DNA of 64,000 bases from assembly GCA_945893045.1 (NCBI GenBank), contig CAMDEA010000013.1:1-64000 (forward strand), in the 5' to 3' direction. Numbering within the stretch: position 1 is the stretch's first letter; every line of letters starts with the position of its first letter. Under the pieces are notes generated by a model. It was not told where the DNA came from. It saw only the letters and a list, made by a program, of their open reading frames with translations, and ran no database searches. A program made the translations under genes and the position numbers. Source of the stretch: Planctomyces sp. SH-PL62. GTDB taxonomy: Bacteria > Planctomycetota > Planctomycetia > Planctomycetales > Planctomycetaceae. Of this stretch, positions 35,870 to 45,335 are shown piece after piece.

Positions 35870-38800
35870 ATGCCCCAGTTGCTGTGCCACCACGGCCACC
35901 GATTCGACGTTGCGACACCGACCGATCAACGGGTCGTCTGCCCTTTGTGTGGCTCGGTCACGACCCCCAAGGCCGAGATGCACACGCCGGCTCCAGGGCC
36001 GCTCGATCGGACAATGGTGTCTCGCGAAGCCGCACCGGTCGAAAGCCCGCGCAGTTCGGCCCTGACCCATGTTTCGGGTCAGACAATCATCACAGAGGCA
36101 CCAAAACCGTTCGCTCCCACGATGGACCTGCCGGCGATCGCGGAAGAACCAAAAGTCTTCGCGCCGACGATGGACATGCCGGCGATTGAGGAAGAGCCAA
36201 AAGTCTTCGCGCCGACGGTGGATCTGCCCGCGCCTGTGGAGGAGCCAAGAGCGTTTTCTCCCACGATCGACCTGCCGCCACCGGCGGAAGAGCCACAGGG
36301 GTTCGCTCCCACAATGGATCTGCCGGCTCCGGTGGAAGCGTCTCCATTATCCACGATGGCGAACGTCGGGAATCGAACCTTCATCGTGGAAGCCGCGGAT
36401 CTTGAAGCGATCGCACTCGAACACGGCGTCGATGAGTCTCCGGCAGCACCTGACGCGAACCCATTGAGTCCGCCATCAGGCTCCGAGGTGGAGAAGTCTC
36501 AACCCGCGGACGTTGCTCCTCGCTCCGCTCCGACGATCAGTTCCGGGGGCGTTACGGGAACCCTTCAAAAGTCGTTCTCGGGAATTCGCACGACCTCCGC
36601 AATGCAGACGGAAGTCGAAGTCACCGAACCGCCGAACCTGCCCGGTTACAAAGTGGTCAGTGAATTGGGCCGCGGCGGCATGGGGGTCGTCTATCGAGTC
36701 TACGACGAGAAGCTGGATCGGGAGGTGGCGCTCAAGACGTTGCAGCGGATCAGCCCTGTCGGCTTGCAACGCTTCAAGCAGGAGTTCCGCTCGTTGGCTG
36801 ATGTCTCTCATCCAAATCTTGCAGGCCCTTACGATTTGCTTTCGGACGGCAAGACGTGGTGCTTCACGATGGAGATTCTCGAAGCGGTCGATTTTCTCGA
36901 GTTTGTCTGGTCGGGATTCGAGAAGCTGAATCGCAGCGAGTCACGGAAGCTCATCGGCAAAGTTCCGAAAGCCGGCCCGCGGTTGTCGCTGGCGATCTTG
37001 CAGCGTTTGTCTGAAGGACTGAGACAGTTGGCGTTGGGATTACATGCACTTCACGAAGCTGGCGTGTTGCACCGTGACATCAAGCCCTCCAATGTCCTCG
37101 TGACCACGGAAGGCCGCGTAGTGCTGGTCGACTTCGGATTGGCGGCGCAGATCGAAGGGGATGGGCGGCCGCAGGGGATTCAGGGGACTCCCGATTACAT
37201 GGCCCCCGAACAAGCCGCTGGCCGGCCGGTGACGCCGCCCAGCGATTGGTATGCGGTTGGAGTCATGCTCTATGAACTGCTGACAGGGCGAATGCCCATC
37301 GAAGGCAAAGCGCTGCAAGTCATTTTCAAGAAGCAGAAGGAGACTCCCAAAGAGCCGCGCGAACTGGAGCCGACGGTCCCTCAGGAATTGAATGACCTCT
37401 GCGTCGCCTTACTTCAGCGAGACGCCACGAAGCGTCCCACGGTGTTCGACATCTTGCGACTGATCGGCGCGGATGACGCAATCGAAACGCTGCGTGGTCA
37501 GTCCGTGAAGCGCACTGGGCAGGTCGTGGAGTTGGTCGGTCGAGAACGCCACCTCGCCGCGCTGCACGACGCATTTGCTCAAGTCAAAAACGGCTCCACT
37601 CGGAGCGTGTTCGTGCATGGCAAGTCGGGCATGGGAAAAAGCGTTTTGATTCAGACCTTTCTGGAGGACATCAAGACTCAAAAACAAGCGGTCGTTCTGA
37701 CGGGCCGTTGTTACGAACAAGAATCGGTGCCGTTCAAGGCGCTCGACAGTTTGATTGATTCGCTGGCCGGACATCTCGAAAGGCTCCCGGTCGAGGTTCT
37801 TCGACAGGCCGTGCCGGAAGATAGCCTGCCGCTCGTGCGACTGTTTCCGGTTCTCGGCCAGATGCCCGGAGCGACCGATGCGGGCAAGCCCTCGATCGAC
37901 AATGTCGATCAACAGGAACTCCGTCAGCGAGCGATGAACGCTCTGCGCGAGCTGTTGAGATGGCTCGGCACGCGGCAGCCGGTCGTGCTGTATATCGACG
38001 ACTTGCAGTGGGGCGACGAAGACAGCGCGGAGTTGCTGGGCGACCTGATGCGACCGCCGGAATCGCCGCGAGTCCTGCTGCTGGGTTCCTATCGCAGCGA
38101 ATACGTCGGGACCAGTTTGTGTCTGAAGGCGTTGGACACGGCCTACACCACGGGTCAGGCGCATCCGCATCGGCAAGAGCTTCCCGTTGAAGCATTGGAA
38201 GAGCACGACGCAACTCAGTTGGCGTTGATGCTGCTCAAACGCGATGACCTGGATTCCATCAAATTCGCGGCCAAGATCGCCCATGAATCCGGGGGCTGGC
38301 CGTTCTTTGTGTGGGAGTTGGTGCAGCACGTTCAAGAGGCTCCCGAAGCGGCCGACCAGGCTTTGGAACTCGATGAAGTCATTTGGAAACGAGTGAGTCG
38401 TTTGCCCGAAGAGACGCGCCGGCTGTTGGAACTGATCGCCGTCGCGGGTCGCCCGATCGTTTCGGCCGAAGCCTATCGAGCGCTGGCGGTCGGAGCCAAA
38501 GGACAGAACCTGCTCGTGCAATTGCGGACCCGCAACTTCATCCGCGCCACCGAATCGGGCGATGAATCGACCGTCGTCGAAAGTTATCACGATCGCATCC
38601 GCGAGTCGGTCGTGAACCATTTGGAAGCGAGCACCAAGCAGGTCTACAACCTGAACCTCGCCGAGACGATCCTGCAGCTCAGCGGCATCTCCGTGGAGAG
38701 CGTGCTGGCTCATTTGACGAACGCGACTCCCTTCGCCGAGCCGACGGAATTCTTCCGCCTGGAACGTCAACAATGGCGACGTGTGTTTGATCTAACGCAT

Positions 38801-40393
38801 TACCTGTCCGCCGCGGGTGACAACGTCCGGGCGCTGCCGCTGGCCGTGATCGCCGCCGAGCAGGCGCGTCAGCAAAACGCTCTGGAAGTGGCCGAGCAGC
38901 AGTATCGAATCGCCCTGCGTGGAGCGAATGAAGTGGCTCCGGCCCTCCGCTTCCGCATCCTGGAAGGGCTGGGTGATGTCCTCGTGCTGCGTGCCAAGTA
39001 CCTCGAAGCCAGAGAGCACTTTGCGGCGGCTCAAGTCTTGAACCAAGACAACTTGATCAGCGCGCGGCTGAGTTGGAAGTTGGGGACCGCCTCGTTCAAA
39101 AAAGGAGACATGGGGGATTCACTGGCCTATCTCGAAAAGGCGATCGCGGAAATTGATAACCGACCTCCCTCCGTCCTGACCGTGGTTCCCCGTCTCGTCA
39201 AAGAAGCTGTTGCCCAAGTCCTGCACACGAAGTTTCCCACGCGGTTCGTTGGCAAGAGGGATCCGCAGTCTCCACAGGGTCAGATGGATCTGTTTCGCGC
39301 CCGCATCTATGACAACCTGACGCTGACGTATTGGTTCACGCGAGGGATGAAGTTTGTCCTCTGGTCCCACATGCGACAGATGAACTTGGCCGAGCTGTAT
39401 CCGCCGTCTCAGGAACTGGGACGAACCTATGCCTTTCACGCGATCGCCATGACGGGGCTGCCGCTGGCGAAACGCGGCATCAATTACGCCGAGCGGGCCT
39501 ATCAGATCGCGGTCAACAATGGAGACCTGTGGGGCCAGGGAAAGGCACGCAGCTTCCACACGTTCTCGTGCATTGTCCTGGGGACTTTCCAGGAGGGGAT
39601 CCGAACGGGAGCGGAAGCAGTCCGGTTGCTCGAGGGAGCCGGCGACGTCTGGGAAGCCAACATGGCCCGCATGATCAGGAGCGTGCCAATGTATCACGCG
39701 GGAGATCTCAAGGGTGCGTATCGCGAAGCCCGCAAAGCCTACGAGATTGGGATCGAGACGGGTGACTACTCGGCCGCGTGCATCTCGCTCTTGTTTTGGA
39801 TGCCGGCTGCGCCCCACTTGGTTCCACCGGGCGCGATCAAGACGGAAATGGAACGAGATCGCGTCGATCCCTTGGCGATCACCTCGACCTTCTTCACGCG
39901 CGGTCTGGAACTGCTGCTCTGCGAAGACAAGCCGCAAGAGGCCGCGGACATGCTCCAGAAAATGCTGGATGAGGCCAATCGCCGCGAGTTCCGCGACTGC
40001 TGCCTGTTCGCCGCCAAGACGTGGAAAGTCACCGCGCTGCGGATCGTCGCCGAACGAGCCGCCGAGGGTTCCGATCGCAAACGGGCGCTCCGCAACGCGA
40101 AACGCGCGCTCGGCGGCGCGTTGAGCATCACCAAGAGTTATCGCGCTTGTCGTCCCCATGCGCTGCGAGAAGCCGGCATTCTGGCTACGCTGGAAGGCAA
40201 CGAGCCGCAAGCTCGGTCGTTCTTCGAGGAAAGTCTGGAATTGGCTCAGCAGCACGCAGCGCTGTTCGATATCGCTAAGACCGAACTGGCTCGCGGAGAA
40301 GCCGGGATCAAGTTCGGTTGGCCTGACTCGGAGGAACAAGTCCGGAAAGCGCGTGCACAGGTTGCTGAGATCGAAAACGTCGAGGGGAAATAG
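35870..40393 (+). CDS. Ser/Thr protein kinase with AAA-type ATPase and TPR-like region (paralogue 1)
   Basis: 1507 aa from ATG 35870, with GGAG upstream. A small N-terminal zinc ribbon (CHHGHRF and CPLCG) leads to a Ser/Thr/Pro-rich linker with five 16-residue repeats. The kinase (about 260-535) is complete: ELGRGGMGVVYRV, VALKTL, HRDIKPSN near 401, VDFGLA near 420, APEQAA. A PknK/predicted-ATPase module follows: LVGRERHLAALHDAF, Walker A GKSGMGKS (583-590), Walker B VVLYIDDLQWGDEDS (about 705). The C-terminal 600 residues are helical and TPR-like (LEVAEQQYRIAL, ARSFFEESLELAQQH). No membrane helix is seen, so it should be cytoplasmic, integrating a signal through the ATPase/TPR part. It has a tandem paralogue at 40776. 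Confidence 0.95.
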   Translation: MPQLLCHHGHRFDVATPTDQRVVCPLCGSVTTPKAEMHTPAPGPLDRTMVSREAAPVESPRSSALTHVSGQTIITEAPKPFAPTMDLPAIAEEPKVFAPTMDMPAIEEEPKVFAPTVDLPAPVEEPRAFSPTIDLPPPAEEPQGFAPTMDLPAPVEASPLSTMANVGNRTFIVEAADLEAIALEHGVDESPAAPDANPLSPPSGSEVEKSQPADVAPRSAPTISSGGVTGTLQKSFSGIRTTSAMQTEVEVTEPPNLPGYKVVSELGRGGMGVVYRVYDEKLDREVALKTLQRISPVGLQRFKQEFRSLADVSHPNLAGPYDLLSDGKTWCFTMEILEAVDFLEFVWSGFEKLNRSESRKLIGKVPKAGPRLSLAILQRLSEGLRQLALGLHALHEAGVLHRDIKPSNVLVTTEGRVVLVDFGLAAQIEGDGRPQGIQGTPDYMAPEQAAGRPVTPPSDWYAVGVMLYELLTGRMPIEGKALQVIFKKQKETPKEPRELEPTVPQELNDLCVALLQRDATKRPTVFDILRLIGADDAIETLRGQSVKRTGQVVELVGRERHLAALHDAFAQVKNGSTRSVFVHGKSGMGKSVLIQTFLEDIKTQKQAVVLTGRCYEQESVPFKALDSLIDSLAGHLERLPVEVLRQAVPEDSLPLVRLFPVLGQMPGATDAGKPSIDNVDQQELRQRAMNALRELLRWLGTRQPVVLYIDDLQWGDEDSAELLGDLMRPPESPRVLLLGSYRSEYVGTSLCLKALDTAYTTGQAHPHRQELPVEALEEHDATQLALMLLKRDDLDSIKFAAKIAHESGGWPFFVWELVQHVQEAPEAADQALELDEVIWKRVSRLPEETRRLLELIAVAGRPIVSAEAYRALAVGAKGQNLLVQLRTRNFIRATESGDESTVVESYHDRIRESVVNHLEASTKQVYNLNLAETILQLSGISVESVLAHLTNATPFAEPTEFFRLERQQWRRVFDLTHYLSAAGDNVRALPLAVIAAEQARQQNALEVAEQQYRIALRGANEVAPALRFRILEGLGDVLVLRAKYLEAREHFAAAQVLNQDNLISARLSWKLGTASFKKGDMGDSLAYLEKAIAEIDNRPPSVLTVVPRLVKEAVAQVLHTKFPTRFVGKRDPQSPQGQMDLFRARIYDNLTLTYWFTRGMKFVLWSHMRQMNLAELYPPSQELGRTYAFHAIAMTGLPLAKRGINYAERAYQIAVNNGDLWGQGKARSFHTFSCIVLGTFQEGIRTGAEAVRLLEGAGDVWEANMARMIRSVPMYHAGDLKGAYREARKAYEIGIETGDYSAACISLLFWMPAAPHLVPPGAIKTEMERDRVDPLAITSTFFTRGLELLLCEDKPQEAADMLQKMLDEANRREFRDCCLFAAKTWKVTALRIVAERAAEGSDRKRALRNAKRALGGALSITKSYRACRPHALREAGILATLEGNEPQARSFFEESLELAQQHAALFDIAKTELARGEAGIKFGWPDSEEQVRKARAQVAEIENVEGK
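36101..36340 (+). repeat. Coding tandem repeat, five copies of 48 nt (16 residues)
   Basis: The units follow PKxFAPTxDLPAxxEE: PKPFAPTMDLPAIAEE, PKVFAPTMDMPAIEEE, PKVFAPTVDLPAPVEE, PRAFSPTIDLPPPAEE, PQGFAPTMDLPAPVEA. Each has one threonine in the fixed context PTxDLP, which could be an autophosphorylation site. The paralogue at 40776 has only one degenerate copy (AFAPARDLPAPVKE) without the threonine. Confidence 0.9.
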
Positions 40394-40470
40394 GGCTCGT
40401 CTTGTTCTTGGCGACTGCGCTGGTCGCTAGGCAACAACTCGCAATTGATCTTTCATGAAGCCCTAAACTC

Positions 40471-40552
40471 CCCACGGATGGCATAGCAATACCACGGATG
40501 AAAAAACGAGCAGCACTTTGATTATCCGTGGTATCGCCATGCCATCCGTGGG
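40471..40552. repeat. Inverted repeat, 29-nt arms, between the two kinase-ATPase genes
   Basis: The arms 40471-40499 and 40524-40552 pair at 27 of 29 positions; both mismatches would be G-U pairs on one RNA strand. The remainder of the 382-nt gap has no recognisable features. Confidence 0.9.
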
Positions 40553-40775
40553 ACTCATCGGTCCAAGATTCACGTTCTGATTAGCAGGCTGGAAGCGATG
40601 GTTCTGGTGGAAGGTTATTTCCGATCCGTGGCACAAGCATCAAAGGGCTGACAGAAAAAAGATTGAGACTTCACTTTTTGCGACCGGACGCTGAGGAGCA
40701 GTGATTGGCGAGTTTTTCTGTCCCCATTTTTATGTCACCTTCCGACTTCATCAAAATCAACGCCGAGTCAATTTG

Positions 40776-43700
40776 ATGAACCAACTGCAGTGCTACCACG
40801 GTCACCGATTCGACGTTGTGACTTCCGCTGATCAGCAAGTCGTCTGCCCGCTGTGCGGGTCGGTCACGACACCGAAGGCCGAGTTGAACACGCCGAGACC
40901 GGGGCCTCTCGACAGAACGCTGGTGTCCCCCGAACCCGCACCGGTCGAAAGCCCATTCGCTTCTGAACGGACTCATGTTTCCGGCCAGACGGTCATCGTC
41001 GAAGCGCCGCCAGCGTTCGCTCCCGCGCGGGATTTGCCGGCTCCGGTGAAAGAAACGCCGTTGCCACCGGCAGAGCACGCTGGAAACCGAACGGTCATTT
41101 TTGAAGCGGCAGTTTCGGAAGCGGACAAGTCCGAGCAAAGAGAACCCATCACAGAGCGATTGAGCACGCCAACTCCTGATGCCGATGTGGCGAACTCCCT
41201 CACGGGTGATGTTCGACCCGGATCACTCAGTTCCACTGCGGGAGTTGCTTCCGGCAGCTTGTCGGGAACAGGCTCGAAGTCGTATTCGGGGGCGCGCACG
41301 AAGACGGCGATGCAGACGGAAGTCGAAGTCACCGAGCCGCCGAATCTGCCCGGATACAAAGTCGTCAGCGAGCTGGGCCGGGGCGGGATGGGTGTCGTCT
41401 ATCGTGTCTTCGACGAGAAGCTCGATCGGCACGTCGCGCTCAAGACGTTGCAGCGGATCAGCCCGGTTGGCTTGCAACGCTTCAAGCAGGAGTTCCGCGC
41501 GCTGGCGGACGTCTCGCATCCGAATCTCGCCGCGCTTTACGACTTGCTGTCCGATGGCAAGACGTGGTGCTTCACAATGGAGGTGCTCGATGCGGTGGAC
41601 TTTCTCGAATACGTCTGGTCCCGATTCGAGCGGCTGAATCGCGACAAGGGGCGGAAGCTCATTGGCGAAGTTCCGAAAGTGGGCACGCGGCTGTCGCTGG
41701 CGATTATGCAGCGGCTCTATGACGGACTGAAACAATTGGCGCTCGGTCTCCATGCGCTGCATGAAGCCGGCGTGCTGCACCGAGACATCAAGCCGTCCAA
41801 CATCCTTGTCACCAAAGAGGGGCGCGTGGTGCTGGTCGACTTTGGACTGGCAGCGCAGGTCGAGAGCGATGGTCGGCCACAAGGGGTGCAAGGGACGCCC
41901 GATTACATGGCTCCGGAGCAAGCCGCCGGCAAGCCCGCCACTCCGGCCAGCGATTGGTACGCGATCGGAGTGATGCTCTACGAGGTGTTGACCGGGCGGA
42001 TGCCGATCGAAGGCAAGGCGCTGCAAGTCCTCTTCAAGAAGCAATCTGAAACGCCCAAAGAGCCGCGCGAACTGGAACCGACAATCCCGCAGGAGTTGAA
42101 TGACCTGTGCGTCGCATTGCTGAACCGAGACCCCGCGCAACGCCACACGGTCTTCGACATTCTGCGACTGATCGGCGCGGACGACGTGGCCGAGACGCTG
42201 CGCGGAAAGTCCGGCCAGCGAACCGGTCAGACCATCGAACTGGTGGGACGAGAACGACACTTCGCCACGCTGCGGAACGTCTTCGAGCAGGTCCAGAACG
42301 GTGCGACTCGCAGCCTGTTCGTGCATGGCAAGTCCGGCATGGGCAAGAGCGTGTTGATTCAATCCTTTCTGGAAGAACTCCAGAATCAAGGCGACGGCCA
42401 GCCGAAGACGTCGGGTAGCCATACTCGCCAGAGTGTGGGTTCCCACGTTCTGGCGAACGTGGCTACGGCCGTGGTGCTGACCGGCCGTTGCTACGAACAA
42501 GAATCGGTCCCGTTCAAGGCGCTCGACAGTCTGATTGATTCGCTCGCTGCGCACCTCAGCAAACTTCCCACGGAGTCACTGCGACAGGCGCTGCCGGAAG
42601 ACAGCCTGCCATTGGTTCGACTGTTTCCCGTGATGGGACAGTTGCCCGGTGCGACCGACGCCGGCAAGCCGTCGATCGACAACGTGGATCAACAGGAACT
42701 TCGTCAACGAGCCATGAATGCTCTGCGCGAAATCTTGAAGTGGCTCGGCACGCAGCGACCGGTGGTGCTGTATGTCGATGACTTGCAGTGGGGCGACGTG
42801 GATAGCGCGGTGCTGCTGGGCGATCTGGTTCGGCCACCGGAATCGCCGCGTGTGTTGCTGCTCGGTTCGTATCGCAGCGAGTACGTCGAGACCAGCTCGT
42901 GTCTGAAGGCATTGGCGACAGCCTACACGACGGGACAAGCTCATCCGCATCGGCAAGAGCTGGCGGTCGAGGCGTTACTTGAAGAGGAAGCGACGCGGCT
43001 GGCGTTGCTGCTGCTCAAGCGCGACGACCTGGATTCGATCAAGTTCGCCTCCAAGATCGCCCGCGAATCGGGAGGCTGGCCGTTCTTCGTGTGGGAGCTG
43101 GTGCAGCACGTCCAAGACGCTCCGGAGTTTGCCGATCAGAGCTTGGAACTCGATGAAGTCATTTGGTCGCGCGTGGGCCGCTTGCCCGACGATACGCGGC
43201 AGCTATTGGAACTCATCGCCGTCGCCGGACGGCCGATCGTTCTGGCCGAGGCGTACCGCGCGTTGGAAGTGGGAGCCACAGGGCAGAACCTGATGGTGCA
43301 GTTGCGGACCCGCAATCTCATCCGCGCCAACGAATCCGAAGACGAAGCCACGCTGGTCGAAACCTATCACGATCGCATCCGCGAGTCGGTCGTGAATCAT
43401 TTGGAGGAGCGCACCAAACAGCGCTACAACCTCGACCTCGCCGAGACGATTCTGAAACTCAGCGGCATCTCCGTGGAGAGCCTGTGGGCTTATCTGATGA
43501 GCGCGACCGCGTTCGAGGAACCGACCGAGTCATTTCCTCTGGAACGGCAGCAATGGCGGCGCGTGTATGACCTGTCGCACTTCTTCGCCGCGGCGGGAGA
43601 ACCGGGAAAGGCGTTGCCGTTTGCTCTGATCGCCGCCGAACAGGCACGTCGGCAGAATGCTCTTGAAGTTGCCGAGCAACAGTATCGCATCGCGTTGCTC

Positions 43701-45176
43701 GGCAGCGCGGCATCGACTCCCGCGCTGCGATTTCGCATCCTGGAAGGTCTCGGCGATGTGCTCATCCTGCGCGGACGATACGACGCCGCCAACGAACAAC
43801 TCCAAGCCGCACGCGCGTTGGCCAAAGAGAACGTCACAACGGCCCGGATCGACGGCAAGCTCGGCCGAAGTTCGTTCAACAAGGGAGACATTGGGGACGC
43901 TGGCACGTACTTGGAAAAAGCGCTTACGGCGCTCAACGAACGGCCGCCCGGCAACTTGCTGTCGCTGCTGATTCGCATGAGCAAAGAAGGGGTCGTGCAA
44001 CTGCTGCACACGTTCTTCCCCTCCAAGTTCGTCGGCCGTAAGAGCAAAGACTCGCCGCAAGGTCGCCTGGACCTGTTCCGCGCTCGGCTGTTCGACAACT
44101 TGACGCTGACTTACTGGTTTTCGCGATCCATGGAGATGGTGCTGTGGTCGCACCTGCGGCAAATGAATCTGGCCGAACGCTATCCGCCAACTCAAGAACT
44201 GGGGCGCACTTATTCCTTCCACGCGATCACGATGACGGCGATTCCGCTGGCGCAGCGAGGCATCAACTATGCTCAGCGCGCGTTTGAGATTTCCGTGGAC
44301 GCCGGCGATTTGTGGGGACAGGGGAAAGCTCGCAGCTATCACACGTTCGCCTGCATTGTGCTGGCTCGCTTTCAAGAGGGCCTGCGAACGGGCGCGGAAG
44401 CCGTGCGGTTGCTCGAACAAGCTGGTGACGTCTGGGAAGCCAACATGGCGCGCATGATCGCCAGCGTGCCGATGTATCACTTGGGCGACCTCAAGACCGC
44501 GTACCAAGAAATGAAGAAAGCCTACGAGATCGGTCTGGAAACGGGCGACTACTCGGCCGTCTGCATTTCACTGTTGTTCTGGATTCCATGTGCTCCCCAT
44601 CTGATCCCGCGCGGCGCGATTCAGAAAGAGTTGGATCGGAAGCGTGACGATCCCCTGTCGATCGCCGGAGCCGTTCTCGCCCGCGGTCTCGAATTGCTGT
44701 TGTGCGAAGACAATCCAGCCGAGGCGGCCAAGGTCTTGCAAGACTGTCTCGATCGCGCCAAGAAACGAGGTCTGAAAAACGTCTGCATCTTCACCGCGAT
44801 CACCTGGAAGGCCACCGCATTGCGAATCGTCGCCGAGCGTTGTCCGGAAGGAACCGCTCGTCAGCACGCTGTGCGAACCGCCAAGCAGGCGTGTCGCGCA
44901 GCATTAAAAATCACCAAGAGCTACCTGGCCTGCCGCCCACACGCTCTGCGAGAAACGGGAATCGTCGCCACGCTGGAAGGGAACGAGGAACAAGCGCGTC
45001 GGTCATTCGCCGAGAGCCTGCAAGTGGCCGAGCAATACGAAGCGCGCTACGACCATGCGCAGACACGATTGGCTCAGGCCGAAGCCGGGATGAAATTCGG
45101 CTGGCCCGGATCCGCAGAGCAAGCTGCAGAAGCGCGAGCGGCGATCAAAGAATTGGAAAACGTCGAAGGGACTTGA
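40776..45176 (+). CDS. Ser/Thr protein kinase with AAA-type ATPase and TPR-like region (paralogue 2)
   Basis: 1466 aa from ATG 40776, chosen because MNQLQCYHGHRFDV aligns with the start of paralogue 1. It has the same order: zinc ribbon (C..H..CPLCG), short Pro-rich linker, kinase (about 193-470, HRDIKPSN near 335, VDFGLA), ATPase (Walker A GKSGMGKS near 517, VVLYVDDLQWGDVDS) and TPR-like C-terminus. It is a tandem duplicate, since nearly every block is recognisable in both. Two differences stand out: the 16-residue repeats are missing, and about 24 extra residues after the Walker A helix (539-563) are encoded by a palindrome absent from paralogue 1. Confidence 0.95.
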   Translation: MNQLQCYHGHRFDVVTSADQQVVCPLCGSVTTPKAELNTPRPGPLDRTLVSPEPAPVESPFASERTHVSGQTVIVEAPPAFAPARDLPAPVKETPLPPAEHAGNRTVIFEAAVSEADKSEQREPITERLSTPTPDADVANSLTGDVRPGSLSSTAGVASGSLSGTGSKSYSGARTKTAMQTEVEVTEPPNLPGYKVVSELGRGGMGVVYRVFDEKLDRHVALKTLQRISPVGLQRFKQEFRALADVSHPNLAALYDLLSDGKTWCFTMEVLDAVDFLEYVWSRFERLNRDKGRKLIGEVPKVGTRLSLAIMQRLYDGLKQLALGLHALHEAGVLHRDIKPSNILVTKEGRVVLVDFGLAAQVESDGRPQGVQGTPDYMAPEQAAGKPATPASDWYAIGVMLYEVLTGRMPIEGKALQVLFKKQSETPKEPRELEPTIPQELNDLCVALLNRDPAQRHTVFDILRLIGADDVAETLRGKSGQRTGQTIELVGRERHFATLRNVFEQVQNGATRSLFVHGKSGMGKSVLIQSFLEELQNQGDGQPKTSGSHTRQSVGSHVLANVATAVVLTGRCYEQESVPFKALDSLIDSLAAHLSKLPTESLRQALPEDSLPLVRLFPVMGQLPGATDAGKPSIDNVDQQELRQRAMNALREILKWLGTQRPVVLYVDDLQWGDVDSAVLLGDLVRPPESPRVLLLGSYRSEYVETSSCLKALATAYTTGQAHPHRQELAVEALLEEEATRLALLLLKRDDLDSIKFASKIARESGGWPFFVWELVQHVQDAPEFADQSLELDEVIWSRVGRLPDDTRQLLELIAVAGRPIVLAEAYRALEVGATGQNLMVQLRTRNLIRANESEDEATLVETYHDRIRESVVNHLEERTKQRYNLDLAETILKLSGISVESLWAYLMSATAFEEPTESFPLERQQWRRVYDLSHFFAAAGEPGKALPFALIAAEQARRQNALEVAEQQYRIALLGSAASTPALRFRILEGLGDVLILRGRYDAANEQLQAARALAKENVTTARIDGKLGRSSFNKGDIGDAGTYLEKALTALNERPPGNLLSLLIRMSKEGVVQLLHTFFPSKFVGRKSKDSPQGRLDLFRARLFDNLTLTYWFSRSMEMVLWSHLRQMNLAERYPPTQELGRTYSFHAITMTAIPLAQRGINYAQRAFEISVDAGDLWGQGKARSYHTFACIVLARFQEGLRTGAEAVRLLEQAGDVWEANMARMIASVPMYHLGDLKTAYQEMKKAYEIGLETGDYSAVCISLLFWIPCAPHLIPRGAIQKELDRKRDDPLSIAGAVLARGLELLLCEDNPAEAAKVLQDCLDRAKKRGLKNVCIFTAITWKATALRIVAERCPEGTARQHAVRTAKQACRAALKITKSYLACRPHALRETGIVATLEGNEEQARRSFAESLQVAEQYEARYDHAQTRLAQAEAGMKFGWPGSAEQAAEARAAIKELENVEGT
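42415..42466. repeat. In-frame double-hairpin element inside paralogue 2
   Basis: The arms 42415-42439 and 42442-42466 pair at 20 of 25 positions. Both begin GTAGCCA. The left arm folds CCATACTC-GCCA-GAGTGTGG and the right one (other strand) CCACGTTC-GCCA-GAACGTGG, so the mismatches between arms are compensated within each hairpin. It encodes SHTRQSVGSHVLANVAT. Confidence 0.9.
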
Positions 45177-45335
45177 GCGACTTCTCATCCCCACGCGAAT
45201 TTCGCCGGCATGACAGCGACTTTCTGACCGATCCCATTCAACATCAGCCATCTTTCATTCGTTGGTTGAAGTGATAGACTGCCCCCCGCCGAAACCAAGG
45301 CCAGTGACACTCTTGAACATGACGGAGAGAGAATC

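Noticed and set aside
37409-38773. 454-codon antisense frame in the first kinase-ATPase gene
   Set aside because: The same kind of shadow appears at 41223-42554 in the paralogue, explained by shared codon bias.
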